Below are positions 56,361 through 63,472 of a stretch of DNA of 64,000 bases, piece after piece. The notes under the pieces were generated by a model. That model saw only the letters and a program-made list of their open reading frames with translations, ran no database searches and had not been told where the DNA came from. Location of the stretch: NCBI RefSeq assembly GCF_008017835.1, contig NZ_VRLT01000021.1:124001-188000 (forward strand). The letters are read 5' to 3'. Position 1 is the first letter of the stretch. Every line of letters begins with the position of its first letter. A program made the position numbers and the translations under genes. Origin of the DNA: Mesonia sp. HuA40 (lineage in GTDB: Bacteria > Bacteroidota > Bacteroidia > Flavobacteriales > Flavobacteriaceae).

Positions 56361-56800
56361 TTAGGCAATCCATTTTTTTTGAATCGCTCGTTGGGCGATA
56401 TAAATACAAAATACGCCAATGATCAAAACCATTACAGGCATATTGCGGCACCCGGACCGTAAACCTGGGTAGCTTTAGCAATGAAAAGGCTGTGAGTCAT
56501 CTGTACCACGATACCCACCAAAGAAATCAAGAACAGCGTTTTAGCCCATTTATTTTTTAAAAGCAGCAATAAACTACCTAAAAATCCGCCACTAACTGCC
56601 ATGGCGAAGGCAATTAGTGCCCAAGTGGGATAATTGGCGTACAATACTTGTTGATTTTCGGGGAGTAGTGCAATCTCCTCGGCACCCATACTTATTTGAT
56701 TGATAAAAGCGAGCACTCCCATCAAATTCCATACTAATAGAAATACGGCCAAGGCTATAAACCATTTAGGGGCTTTTTGTTTGGTGGTGCTTGGGTTCAT
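56361..56800 (-). pseudogene. Four-TM membrane protein gene with a 1-nt frameshift near the 3' end
   Basis: Read from ATG at 56800, the frame gives MNPSTTKQKAPKWF and three membrane helices, with WNLMGVLAFINQ and AVSGGFLGSLLLLL, then VYGPGAAI before an early stop at 56432. Shifting by one base at 56441 restores a 26-codon continuation (ATG at 56439-56441, MPVMVLIIGVFCIY to QKKWIA, stop 56361-56363) that supplies the fourth helix and a positively charged end. Similar proteins I recall (often mislabelled sugar transporter) read VYG-x-GA-x-(I/V)MP without a break. So one nucleotide is missing, either a real inactivating deletion or a sequencing error. Confidence 0.75.
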
Positions 56801-56905
56801 AAATTTGGTTTTTAAGTTGACTGTTGTTTTTAATCGCTTTTGCGGAAGTAAGGCCCACCTGCGCATCTTTAATAAAGTTAATCCTTTTTTAATTATAACC
56901 GATTA

Positions 56906-57085
56906 ATGCCGTCGAGGCATTCAATAGGTGCTACTCGTAAGTTTTTCGGCCAACTCAACTTATTCTTTCATCTACTCGAAAAATTTTCTTATAAACTCGT
57001 ACATTTTGTAGTCAAACCCGTAGCTTTTGTCGCTGCATTATGGGTATTAAGAGCTATCTTGCTCTATGTTTTTACCAACCTTTAA
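56906..57085 (+). CDS. Possible small membrane protein (59 aa)
   Basis: ATG at 56906 opens a 59-residue frame, MPSRHSIGATRKFFGQLNLF, ending with the hydrophobic helix PVAFVAALWVLRAILLYVFTNL. A basic N-terminus followed by a C-terminal membrane segment is a plausible small-protein architecture. No family is recognised, and no promoter or ribosome-binding site is obvious. It could be a chance ORF in decayed DNA. Confidence 0.25.
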   Translation: MPSRHSIGATRKFFGQLNLFFHLLEKFSYKLVHFVVKPVAFVAALWVLRAILLYVFTNL

Positions 57086-57587
57086 AAGGAATTAAAGCGA
57101 TGAAAAAACTGACTATTATACTTAAAAAATCAGATAACAATCCGTATCAACCATTTTAACCTAATAAGCTATGCCTACCAAACCTAAGACGCTCATCTTG
57201 TCAACTTTTCTCTATTTTGGGTTAAGCTCAATTCTTATTGCCATGTACCTGATGGAAATAATCAATTTTTTGAAACAACATTACGTTTTAAGCCTAGCTT
57301 TTATTCGTCTGCAGACTTGTATCGATGGTTTTATGCACAATATGTTTGGCCCAAAGACGCGTAATAGTAGTCCGCAAAAGCATGCTGCATTTTTACTTAT
57401 GCAATGGGAAATCAAGTTCTCTTTTTTATTTTATACAAAACTTAAGCGATTTGGTATTTTGAAAAGAGGGATTCGGTTGATTCTATACCCCATCTTAAAC
57501 CCCACAATTTCAAATTATTTTTATTTTTCAAAACTACCCGTTTTAAAAAGCGACTGAAGCTAGTTGATTTTCTTACTGGTTGTTTAG

Positions 57588-57617
57588 AAGCCTCTTGTTT
57601 AGCGAGAGGCTTTTTTG
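57588..57617 (+). terminator. Intrinsic terminator in the accessory region
   Basis: AAGCCTCT and AGAGGCTT pair over a 9-nt loop and are followed by six T residues. It implies that something upstream (57.1-57.6 kb) is, or once was, transcribed rightward. Confidence 0.75.
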
Positions 57618-57630
57618 GCTTGAAAAAGCC

Positions 57631-57757
57631 GAAAATCATGCCCATGATTTAGAAAAACCATGCCTATGTTTCATGAAAATCATGCCTATGATTCATGAAA
57701 AACATGCTGAACTTTTTAAAAATCATGCTGATCATTTGCATCCGCCATAGGCATGAA
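57631..57757. repeat. Degenerate ~22-bp palindromic tandem repeats
   Basis: Five consecutive units lie at 57631-57651, 57652-57674, 57675-57696, 57697-57718 and 57719-57741. They share the plan GAAAA-TCATGCCTATGATTCAT with divergence, and units 1 and 3 are nearly palindromic (AATCATGCCTATGATT). A sixth, inverted partial copy (CCATAGGCATGA) follows at 57745-57756. There are no unique spacers, so this is not a CRISPR array. Confidence 0.8.
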
Positions 57758-58026
57758 ATTTAAAAACGCTAAAACCTAAGAAAAAGATGCTCTTTGGATA
57801 AAAAAAACAATTTTTCGCTCTTTAAAAACCCCAAAATAGACTACAAAAACGCGGTTTTCCGCTCAAAAAGCGAGCAAAAGGCTAGGAAAAGTAAGATTAA
57901 ACCTCGTTTAAATCTGATTAAAAGTATGATGGTGCCGCTGTGTATAGTGGTTTAGCGTGGTTTTATGGTTCATTAAAAGCATTTTAAGTATAGAAAACAA
58001 GGCAAGCTAAAGTTATGCTAGTTCGT

Positions 58027-58095
58027 TACTCCTTCGATGTTTCTTCGTTGATCCCTCGAAATATAAGGATTTATCGCATAAGTACCGAAGGAGTA
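58027..58095. repeat. 10-bp inverted repeat with 49-bp loop
   Basis: TACTCCTTCG at 58027-58036 is matched exactly by its complement CGAAGGAGTA at 58086-58095. Further TTCGA/TCGAA copies lie in and around the loop. No T run follows, so it is not a typical terminator. Confidence 0.6.
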
Positions 58096-58212
58096 TCGAA
58101 TTAACTTCGAACCAGCATTGTATTATCTCTAGTGAACGTATACGATTGCTCCGCCTTAAACAGCTACTTATTACGGGGTTAAGCGCGTAGAAAAATAATT
58201 TTGGTTTGCTGG

Positions 58213-58252
58213 TAGGGGGCGGGGGGTGGCGGTGGGATTGGTGTTTTGGGGT
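58213..58252 (+). other. G-rich tract, quadruplex candidate
   Basis: Four G-runs of three or more occur within about 40 bases (GGGGG, GGGGGG, GGG, GGGG) with short loops, in otherwise very AT-rich DNA. The composition contrasts sharply with both flanks and could mark a junction or a regulatory quadruplex. Confidence 0.55.
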
Positions 58253-58649
58253 GAAATGTTATTAACTGAGTAAAAGATTAAACTAGGTCCAGGTAACTTG
58301 AATATATTTTTTTAAAATTATATTGAAGTTTGTAAAAATTGATAAGGTTATTCAAATAAATTAATTTATAAATCTATCGTTGTATTTATTGGGGATAGTT
58401 GGCTTTATGAAATTAAGGATACATTAAATACTAGTTTTTTTTATAGATTTATTTATTTGATGTTTTGACTTTAAAAGAAATTGTAATTAAATTTACAAAG
58501 TCGTTAATTTAGATGCATTTTTGTATTAAACTAAAATGTTCTTTAATATACTTTACAAGCTTGCTATTGGGCTAAGTTTTTCTGGTATTATTTTCGTCCT
58601 TGCCTAAATAACCTCATTCATAATCCCAATCTAAAAAATATTAAGTGCA

Positions 58650-58856
58650 ATGAATGATAATTTAAATACCTTGAGCCGTGAAGATTTTATGAACTTTTTT
58701 CGTGATGACGAAAAGTTAAGCACACTTTCAGCTGATGATAGAATTGAAATATTTCTACAAATACTTCCAGGTGGTTCAGATATTTCAGAAGGCCTTTTAA
58801 ACGAGTTAATCAGCGACTATCAAGTAACTAATTTAGAAGTAAGTCAAGTTAAATAA
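58650..58856 (+). CDS. Small acidic protein coupled to HNH endonuclease gene
   Basis: The 68-residue protein (MNDNLNTLSREDFMNFFRDD to TNLEVSQVK) is strongly acidic and predicted helical. It has no recognisable domain, signal peptide or membrane segment. Its TAA stop shares one base with the ATG of the HNH gene (TAATG at 58854-58858), so the two are translationally coupled. The acidic nature and position suggest an inhibitor, chaperone or regulator of the nuclease, but this is inference. AT content is higher than in the flanking core genes, consistent with acquisition by transfer. Confidence 0.6.
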   Translation: MNDNLNTLSREDFMNFFRDDEKLSTLSADDRIEIFLQILPGGSDISEGLLNELISDYQVTNLEVSQVK

Positions 58857-59623
58857 TGGCAAAGTCAAATAATTGGACAAGAGAACAAACAATTGTAGCA
58901 TTCAATGTTTACTGTAAAATTCCATTTAACAACAGTAGCAAAACACATCCAACAATAATAAAATATGCCAACATCATAGGTCGTTCACCATCTGCTTTAA
59001 ATATGAAAGTTGGCAATTTCGGTAGATTAGACCCTGATTTACAAAAAAAAGGAATTACAGGTCTTGCTAATGGCAGTATATTAGAAGAAATTATTTGGGA
59101 TGAATTTCACGGTAATTGGGACGATTTAGCTTATGAAAGCGAAAAGTTAATTTCTCAATTTCAAAATAAAACTATAATTGAAACAAATGAAATTGACTTA
59201 ACAGATTTTCCAGAGGGAAAAGATGTCGAACGACTAGTAAAAACAAGAGTAAACCAAAACTTTTTTCGTTCTTCAGTTTTATCTTCTTATTATCAAAAAT
59301 GTTGCATAACAGGTATCAATATTTCTGATTTTTTAGTTGCAAGCCATATTATTCCTTGGCGAACAAATAAAGAAGAAAGAATAAACCCAAGAAATGGTTT
59401 ATGTTTAAATTCAATTCACGACCAAGCATTTGATAAAGGATTTTTAACCATAACTGCTGACTATGAGGTTAAAATTTCTGATGCAATTTACGAATACCAA
59501 GAAAATGAATCAATCGCCAATTTTTTTCTTAAATACGATAAACAAAAAATATCATTGCCGGATAAATTCCTACCTTCACGAGAGTTTCTTAAATATCACT
59601 CAGAAAATATCTTTCTACGTTAA
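58856..59623 (+). CDS. HNH endonuclease (putative restriction-type)
   Basis: The 255-residue protein has an N-terminal domain NNWTREQTIVAFNVYCKIPF with I-G-R-S-P-S-A-L-N-M-K (about 1-100), found in other bacterial HNH nucleases of this type. A C-terminal HNH_2-like domain follows: CCITG at 149-153, SHIIPW with His164, NGLCLN with Asn180, and HDQAFDKGF with His189. The expected metal and catalytic residues are all present. A role in restriction or DNA damage is inferred from the family and from the adjacent HpaII-type remnant. It is translated together with the preceding acidic protein. Confidence 0.82.
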   Translation: MAKSNNWTREQTIVAFNVYCKIPFNNSSKTHPTIIKYANIIGRSPSALNMKVGNFGRLDPDLQKKGITGLANGSILEEIIWDEFHGNWDDLAYESEKLISQFQNKTIIETNEIDLTDFPEGKDVERLVKTRVNQNFFRSSVLSSYYQKCCITGINISDFLVASHIIPWRTNKEERINPRNGLCLNSIHDQAFDKGFLTITADYEVKISDAIYEYQENESIANFFLKYDKQKISLPDKFLPSREFLKYHSENIFLR

Positions 59624-59666
59624 TTAGCTTGTGTTTTATTTTTGACTTAAAAATCAATAATAGTAG

Positions 59667-59945
59667 CATAAATTAAAACGATTCTTTTCCGATGTAGCCT
59701 TAGGGATGATGCCTTCAAAAGTATGGACGGGTAAATATGATGCTACTGGTGGATATTTAATTGTAAAAGATAATGGTGATGTTTTATGTTATCACATTTA
59801 CAACAGAAATGAATTTGAGGATTACTTGCTAAATAATACCAAACTCGACACCGCAAGTTCTTCACGACACGGATTTGGAGAAATTTACCAGGAAAACGGA
59901 GAATTATATTTTAAACTGAATTTGCAAATACGGTTTACGAAATAA
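59667..59945 (+). pseudogene. C-terminal remnant of an HpaII-type restriction endonuclease
   Basis: The open frame begins after a stop at 59664-59666; the first in-frame ATG is at 59706. The product, about 92 residues from HKKLKRFFSDVALGMMPSKV through WTGKYDATGGYLIVKDNGD, CYHIYNRNEFEDYLLNNTKL, SSSRHGFGEIYQENG and LNLQIRF, matches the C-terminal end of HpaII family type II enzymes (recognition CCGG in the type member), which are about 350 residues long. The N-terminal three quarters and any partner methyltransferase are missing, so this is a truncated remnant. It ends at a terminator. Assignment rests on recall of the family's C-terminus. Confidence 0.75.
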
Positions 59946-59951
59946 AGTTTG

Positions 59952-59977
59952 TGCGCTAGTTAAGGCGCATTTTTTTA
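59952..59977 (+). terminator. Intrinsic terminator after HpaII-type remnant
   Basis: TGCGC and GCGCA pair over TAGTTAAG, followed by seven T residues, directly after the remnant's stop codon. The terminator of the lost restriction gene appears to be preserved. Confidence 0.8.
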
Positions 59978-60047
59978 TCAAATCATTCCCAAAAGCAATA
60001 GCTTTTCTTGGGTTTAATTTTTTACTTTTAAAATCTAAAATTTTGTT

Positions 60048-60349
60048 TTGAAGGTATTTTTTCATCTTTTATTAATGGTATTATTAACATTGGTAACCCA
60101 GATTGGCGGGCTAATTTACCTAATCTGTTGGCTTATAGTGCGTAAGAAAAAAAGGCTTAGATTCCTAAAACGCTAGCGCTAATTATTATTTTCATTAGTA
60201 CAGTACTTATACTTGTTAACTTTTTGACGGCTCAAGCTTTTACCCTTAGGTTTTGGTTAGATGTTCTGCCACAAGTTTTTGTTATTGCCGGCATGTGCTG
60301 CGTACTAAAGGTGCAACATTATCGAAACCAAAAAAAGGAGAGACCATAA
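60048..60349 (+). pseudogene. Possible two-TM small membrane protein split by a frameshift
   Basis: A TTG-started 42-codon frame (60048-60176) reads KVFFHLLLMVLLTLVTQIGG and ends RKKKRLRFLKR. A second frame (60161-60349) continues with TLALIIIFISTVLILVNFL and a hydrophobic then basic tail (HYRNQKKERP). The H-L-L-L-x3-L-T-x-x-T-Q-I-G-G start resembles the membrane-anchored N-terminus of a flavobacterial hypothetical protein family I recall. A one-base shift at the A run near 60165 would join the two frames. It may be a decayed gene or two unrelated small ORFs. Confidence 0.35.
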
Positions 60350-60441
60350 AGGCTTTGCGTTCATCTTTCACTTAAATTTGCTGTCTTATAATATCTTTTA
60401 CTAATTTTTATATACGGTTTTCTCCACATTATAAATTATAT

Positions 60442-60747
60442 GTGCAGCAACGCGATCAGCTTGTTTTTGAGTCAATTTTACAAGAAAACAATATCGATTT
60501 TTTTAGCAACATAAAAGAAAAGGCTTTTTTAGATACGGGTATTCGGTATTTTCTGCGGGAAGCAGACCGGTCTAAAATTGACGCACTGTTAATTAAACAC
60601 CAACTTATCGCACAGATAGAATCGAATAATATGCCCGATTTTACCTCTCACAAAAAAATAATGAAGATTTATTATTTAATTGCTATGATTGTGGTTTTAC
60701 TAATGTTAGCGGTTATAGTATTTGACGCTATTAGAAGCCAGTCGTAA
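60442..60747 (+). CDS. Small membrane protein, DUF2007-like N-terminus; GTG start
   Basis: The 101-residue product is read from GTG at 60442, the only usable start in the frame. Residues 5-55 (QLVFESILQENNIDFFSNIK, then GIRYFLREADRSKIDALLIKH) have the secondary-structure pattern of DUF2007/putative signal-transducing domains. The C-terminal part has one strong membrane helix (IYYLIAMIVVLLMLAVIVFDAI). The function is unknown. It lies alone between remnant ORFs and the candidate structured RNA upstream of ndk. Confidence 0.6.
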   Translation: MQQRDQLVFESILQENNIDFFSNIKEKAFLDTGIRYFLREADRSKIDALLIKHQLIAQIESNNMPDFTSHKKIMKIYYLIAMIVVLLMLAVIVFDAIRSQS

Positions 60748-60827
60748 AACTATTTTTCTAATTGCTAACAAATAGTGGTGCAAATGGGAGTAAAAGTAGC
60801 TTGCGCGGATTCAATTCTTGTTTTTTT

Positions 60828-60945
60828 GCGTGAGGGGTAGAGCGGCCTGTTTAAGCTCTTAAAAGTGTGGCACACTTTTAAAGCGAGTAGCGATAACCCG
60901 ACTTTTGGAAGAGGCCTTGCCGAAAGCCAAAAGGCACGCCCAAAT
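60828..60945 (+). ncRNA. Candidate structured RNA upstream of ndk (possibly 6S-Flavo-like)
   Basis: A closing stem GCGTG (60828-60832) pairs with CACGC (60935-60939). Inside are two hairpins: TTAAAAGTG/CACTTTTAA (60859-60867 with 60873-60881) and CTTTTGG/CCAAAAG (60902-60908 with 60927-60933). The flanking segments (GCGTGAGGGGTAGAGCGGCC, then GTAGCGATAACCCG and GGCACGCCCAAATAAAAG) resemble a structured intergenic element that I recall from many flavobacterial genomes. Identity with Rfam 6S-Flavo is a guess. The strand is inferred from that resemblance. It ends just before the ndk promoter. Confidence 0.5.
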
Positions 60946-60985
60946 AAAAGCTTTTAGCCACAGGTGAGTACCCCCAATAAGTTTG

Positions 60986-61016
60986 TTTGCAGAATCGTAA
61001 GAAAAGATTACTTTTG
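60986..61016 (+). promoter_or_regulatory. ndk: Bacteroidota promoter for ndk
   Basis: TTTG at 60986-60989, an exact 19-bp spacer and TACTTTTG at 61009-61016 give a textbook -33/-7 pair for the Bacteroidota primary sigma factor, 22 bp before the ATG at 61039. Confidence 0.8.
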
Positions 61017-61038
61017 CAGCAAATTAAAAATAAAATCC

Positions 61039-61458
61039 ATGGCAGGAAACAGAACATTTACCATGATTAAGCCAGATGCTGTAAAAAACGGGCATATTGG
61101 TGCAATATTAGAACAAATCAACGCTTCTGGTTTTAGAATTGTTGCAATGAAATTAACGCAAATGACCAAGCGTGATGCCGAAACTTTTTACGGTGTACAT
61201 AGCGAGCGTCCATTTTTTGGTGAGTTAGTTGAGTTTATGACTAGCGGACCTATAGTTGCAGCTATTTTAGAGAAAGATAACGCGGTAGAAGACTTTAGAA
61301 CGCTTATTGGTGCAACCAATCCAGCCGAAGCTGCAGAAGGTACTATAAGAAAGAAATATGCTACTTCAATTGGTGAAAACGCAGTTCACGGTAGTGATAG
61401 CGATGAGAATGCCAAAATTGAAGGCGATTTTCATTTTGCTGGCAGAGAGATGTTTTAA
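61039..61458 (+). CDS. ndk: Nucleoside diphosphate kinase
   Basis: The 139-residue enzyme transfers the gamma phosphate from NTPs to NDPs via phosphohistidine. It is read from ATG at 61039 ([20 protein letters not shown]); the open frame extends upstream to 60964 but would cross the promoter. The active-site His is in [17 protein letters not shown] and the ATP-binding MIKPDAV is near the start. It has its own strong promoter and ends at a terminator shared with the convergent DUF721 gene. Confidence 0.95.
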   Translation: MAGNRTFTMIKPDAVKNGHIGAILEQINASGFRIVAMKLTQMTKRDAETFYGVHSERPFFGELVEFMTSGPIVAAILEKDNAVEDFRTLIGATNPAEAAEGTIRKKYATSIGENAVHGSDSDENAKIEGDFHFAGREMF

Positions 61459-61500
61459 TGGCTTGCTTTTAAAATAACTGCTAAGCTTAATAGCTTATTA

Positions 61501-61535
61501 AAAACCCAAAAAAGTTTATTTTTTGGGTTTTTTTA
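61501..61535. terminator. Bidirectional terminator between ndk and DUF721 gene
   Basis: AAAACCCAAAAAA pairs with TTTTTTGGGTTTT over GTTTA, with A and T runs on either side, between two convergent stop codons. Confidence 0.9.
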
Positions 61536-61829
61536 TTAGCGTAAAATCAGTTTCTTGATTAAATCTTGCCCTAAAGATTCATTAAGCATGCGTATGATTT
61601 TTTCTTTTCCGTAGCTGAGTTCTTCGCGTAACACAGAGGAGCTCAAACTTACAATGAGTGTGTCTTCTTTTAACCGAATAGTAGTGGTGTATTTTTTTAT
61701 GGCTGGCCCCATTTGGCTGTACCATACTTCTTTTACATTCACGTGATTGAGGCCTTGATCTAATTTATTTTCTTTTACAAAGGCTTTTAACACGCTGCCT
61801 ATGTCTTGTTCTTCGCTATTTCTCGCCAT
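61536..61829 (-). CDS. DUF721 (DciA-like) protein
   Basis: The 97-residue protein is read from ATG at 61829 ([20 protein letters not shown]); an earlier Met at 61844 is possible. It has the DUF721 pattern KEVWYSQMGPAIKKYT (about 38-53), LIVSLSSSVLREELSYGKEKIIRMLNE. DUF721/DciA proteins are widespread and some load replicative helicase; in Bacteroidota the short form sits beside recF. The start overlaps the end of the lipocalin-like gene (61816), giving a coupled leftward operon recF-lipocalin-DUF721. Confidence 0.88.
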   Translation of the reverse strand: MARNSEEQDIGSVLKAFVKENKLDQGLNHVNVKEVWYSQMGPAIKKYTTTIRLKEDTLIVSLSSSVLREELSYGKEKIIRMLNESLGQDLIKKLILR

Positions 61830-62256
61830 AATTGTATCCTTCAAATTTTTTATAGGTGTAAATAATTCCTTGGGGGTTGCGTACTTTAAACTGCTCGGGC
61901 GCTACCTGCAGTAGGGTTTCTTGCCAAGAATCTTGTGGGGTTCTGTAGTGTAACACTAGACTGTCTCCTTGTTGTAGAACTTTTATAGCTTCTTGCACGC
62001 CATTTGATTGGTAACCGCCGGTAAATTGCGGACGGGTTTTTTGCCGAAAGCCCTCGCCGTTTTCCAACTCGATATAATCTACGTTTTCATTAAACTTAAA
62101 CGCAACTATTTGTCCGTTGGGTTTTTTAACCTCTTCGATTTCCCAATAGCCATTGAGCAATTGAGTGTCTTCAAGTTTAGGTTGATTGTTGCAGGCCAAA
62201 AGCACACAAAACAAAACCAAGTATAGACTATATTGTAGCGTTTTTTTTAGAATCAT
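61816..62256 (-). CDS. Lipocalin-like lipoprotein
   Basis: The 146-residue protein has a lipoprotein signal ([14 protein letters not shown], Cys22). The mature part starts [19 protein letters not shown], the typical opening of lipocalin-like domains in Bacteroidota, and continues with [19 protein letters not shown] and [18 protein letters not shown] beta strands. The function is unknown. It starts in a 4-bp overlap with the recF stop and overlaps the DUF721 gene start; this three-gene order is common in flavobacteria. Confidence 0.83.
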   Translation of the reverse strand: MILKKTLQYSLYLVLFCVLLACNNQPKLEDTQLLNGYWEIEEVKKPNGQIVAFKFNENVDYIELENGEGFRQKTRPQFTGGYQSNGVQEAIKVLQQGDSLVLHYRTPQDSWQETLLQVAPEQFKVRNPQGIIYTYKKFEGYNYGEK

Positions 62257-63332
62257 AACTTAATTATTTTGTAATCTGATGCGTATTTCTTGACTACCTC
62301 TTCTGTACGCTGGGCGTGGGTATCGCTTATAAACAATTGGCCTAAATTGCCCTGGGTTACCCATTGCACAATTTGCCCTACACGCTCTTCGTCTAATTTG
62401 TCAAAAACATCGTCGAGCAAAAGTATGGGTTTTACCCCAGTATGTTGTTGTAAAAAGTCATATTGCGCCAATTTTAAAGCTATAAGATACGATTTTTGTT
62501 GGCCTTGGCTGCCAAATTTCTTTACGGAATAGTTTTTTATTTTAAAACTTAAATCGTCTTTATGCGTTCCTGCTCCCGTATACTGGCGTTGTAGGTCTTT
62601 TTGTAAATAGCTATCGAATAAGGCAAGCGGACTTTCTTCTTTTAACTGACTGCGGTAATGTAAATCTACAGCCTCTTTTCCTTTACTGATGTGATGGTAA
62701 CGGTCTTTAAAAATAGGGGTGAAAACCGAAAGGAATTCGCTGCGTTTTTGAAAAATAGACTCGGCCAGGGGGCTCAGCTGTTCATTGTAAACACTCAGCG
62801 TTTCTTGATCGTAATGTTGGTTGGCGGCAAAATATTTAAGTAAGGAGTTGCGCTGACTCAGCAGCTTGTTGTAGGCCAAAAGATCGTTGAGGTAGGTTTT
62901 GTCGCTTTGCGCAATAATGCCATCGATGAATTTACGACGAATCTCGCTACCTTCGGTAATCAAGTCTCTGTCGGCTGGTGAAATAATCACCACAGGAATA
63001 AGCCCGATATGCTCACTAAATTTCTCGTAGTTTTTTCCATTGCGTTTAATTACCTTTTTTTGACCTTTCTTAGCGCTTACCACAATATGTTCTTTGCGCT
63101 CAAGACGTTCAAATTCGCCCTCAATCACAAAAAAGTCCTTCTTGTGCTTGATGTTTTGACTGGTTACAGGATTAAAGTAACTTTTGCCATAGGCCAAATG
63201 GTAAATGCTGTCTAGGGTATTGGTTTTTCCTACGCCATTAAAACCCACAAAACAATTTATACGCGGATTAAATTCAAAATCTTCTTGCTCAAAGTTTTTG
63301 TAATTGACCAAAGCGAGTTTCTTTAAAATCAT
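62253..63332 (-). CDS. recF: DNA replication and repair protein RecF
   Basis: The 359-residue ATPase loads RecA at gaps. Walker A is [16 protein letters not shown] (about 29-44), with [17 protein letters not shown] following, [25 protein letters not shown] (about 112-136), the signature region [19 protein letters not shown] and Walker [14 protein letters not shown] (about 300). Length is normal (about 360). It is the first gene of the leftward recF-lipoprotein-DUF721 operon and is divergent from the TPR protein gene with a 140-bp shared promoter region. Confidence 0.95.
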   Translation of the reverse strand: MILKKLALVNYKNFEQEDFEFNPRINCFVGFNGVGKTNTLDSIYHLAYGKSYFNPVTSQNIKHKKDFFVIEGEFERLERKEHIVVSAKKGQKKVIKRNGKNYEKFSEHIGLIPVVIISPADRDLITEGSEIRRKFIDGIIAQSDKTYLNDLLAYNKLLSQRNSLLKYFAANQHYDQETLSVYNEQLSPLAESIFQKRSEFLSVFTPIFKDRYHHISKGKEAVDLHYRSQLKEESPLALFDSYLQKDLQRQYTGAGTHKDDLSFKIKNYSVKKFGSQGQQKSYLIALKLAQYDFLQQHTGVKPILLLDDVFDKLDEERVGQIVQWVTQGNLGQLFISDTHAQRTEEVVKKYASDYKIIKL

Positions 63333-63444
63333 AAGATAGGCTGTACTATATGCTTAAACGTAAAAAAGTTTAAAAGTACAAAGTAAGTAGGAAAGCCAAT
63401 TAAAAAATACAAATAAATTCTCTTTTTTATATCAATAAAAATTA

Positions 63445-63452
63445 TATTTTTG
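63445..63452 (+). promoter_or_regulatory. Bacteroidota -7 element before TPR protein gene
   Basis: TATTTTTG fits TAnnTTTG, 20 bp before the ATG at 63473. The expected -33 position is only a T-rich run. Confidence 0.5.
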
Positions 63453-63472
63453 CGCTTAATTAACTATTATTT

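Larger units (their letters stand above)
56867..58649. other. Repeat-rich stretch with few or no genes (accessory region)
   Basis: About 1.8 kb lie between the frameshifted membrane protein gene and the acidic-protein/HNH pair. They contain a small ORF (56906-57085), overlapping low-quality ORFs at 57171-57560 on both strands with no recognisable domain, a strong hairpin terminator, five degenerate 22-bp repeats, a 10-bp inverted repeat and a G-rich tract. The last 390 bp are very AT-rich and hold no gene. Rival open frames such as one spanning 57184-57365 hint at decayed coding sequence, but none is convincing. Confidence 0.5.

Noticed and set aside
57171-57557. Rightward 128-codon ORF
   Set aside because: Composition and hydrophobic pattern are irregular, and rival frames over the same stretch (for example 57184-57365) look as protein-like. 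No family is recognised, so it is described only as part of the low-coding region.
57442-57645. Leftward 67-codon ORF
   Set aside because: It contains the terminator hairpin and part of the first palindromic repeat unit, and is lysine/serine rich with no domain. It is most likely a chance ORF.
57631-57757. CRISPR array
   Set aside because: The repeats are contiguous and degenerate, with no unique spacers and no cas genes in the window.
60964-61038. Longer start for ndk
   Set aside because: It would include the -33/-7 promoter. The conserved protein start [15 protein letters not shown] begins at 61039.
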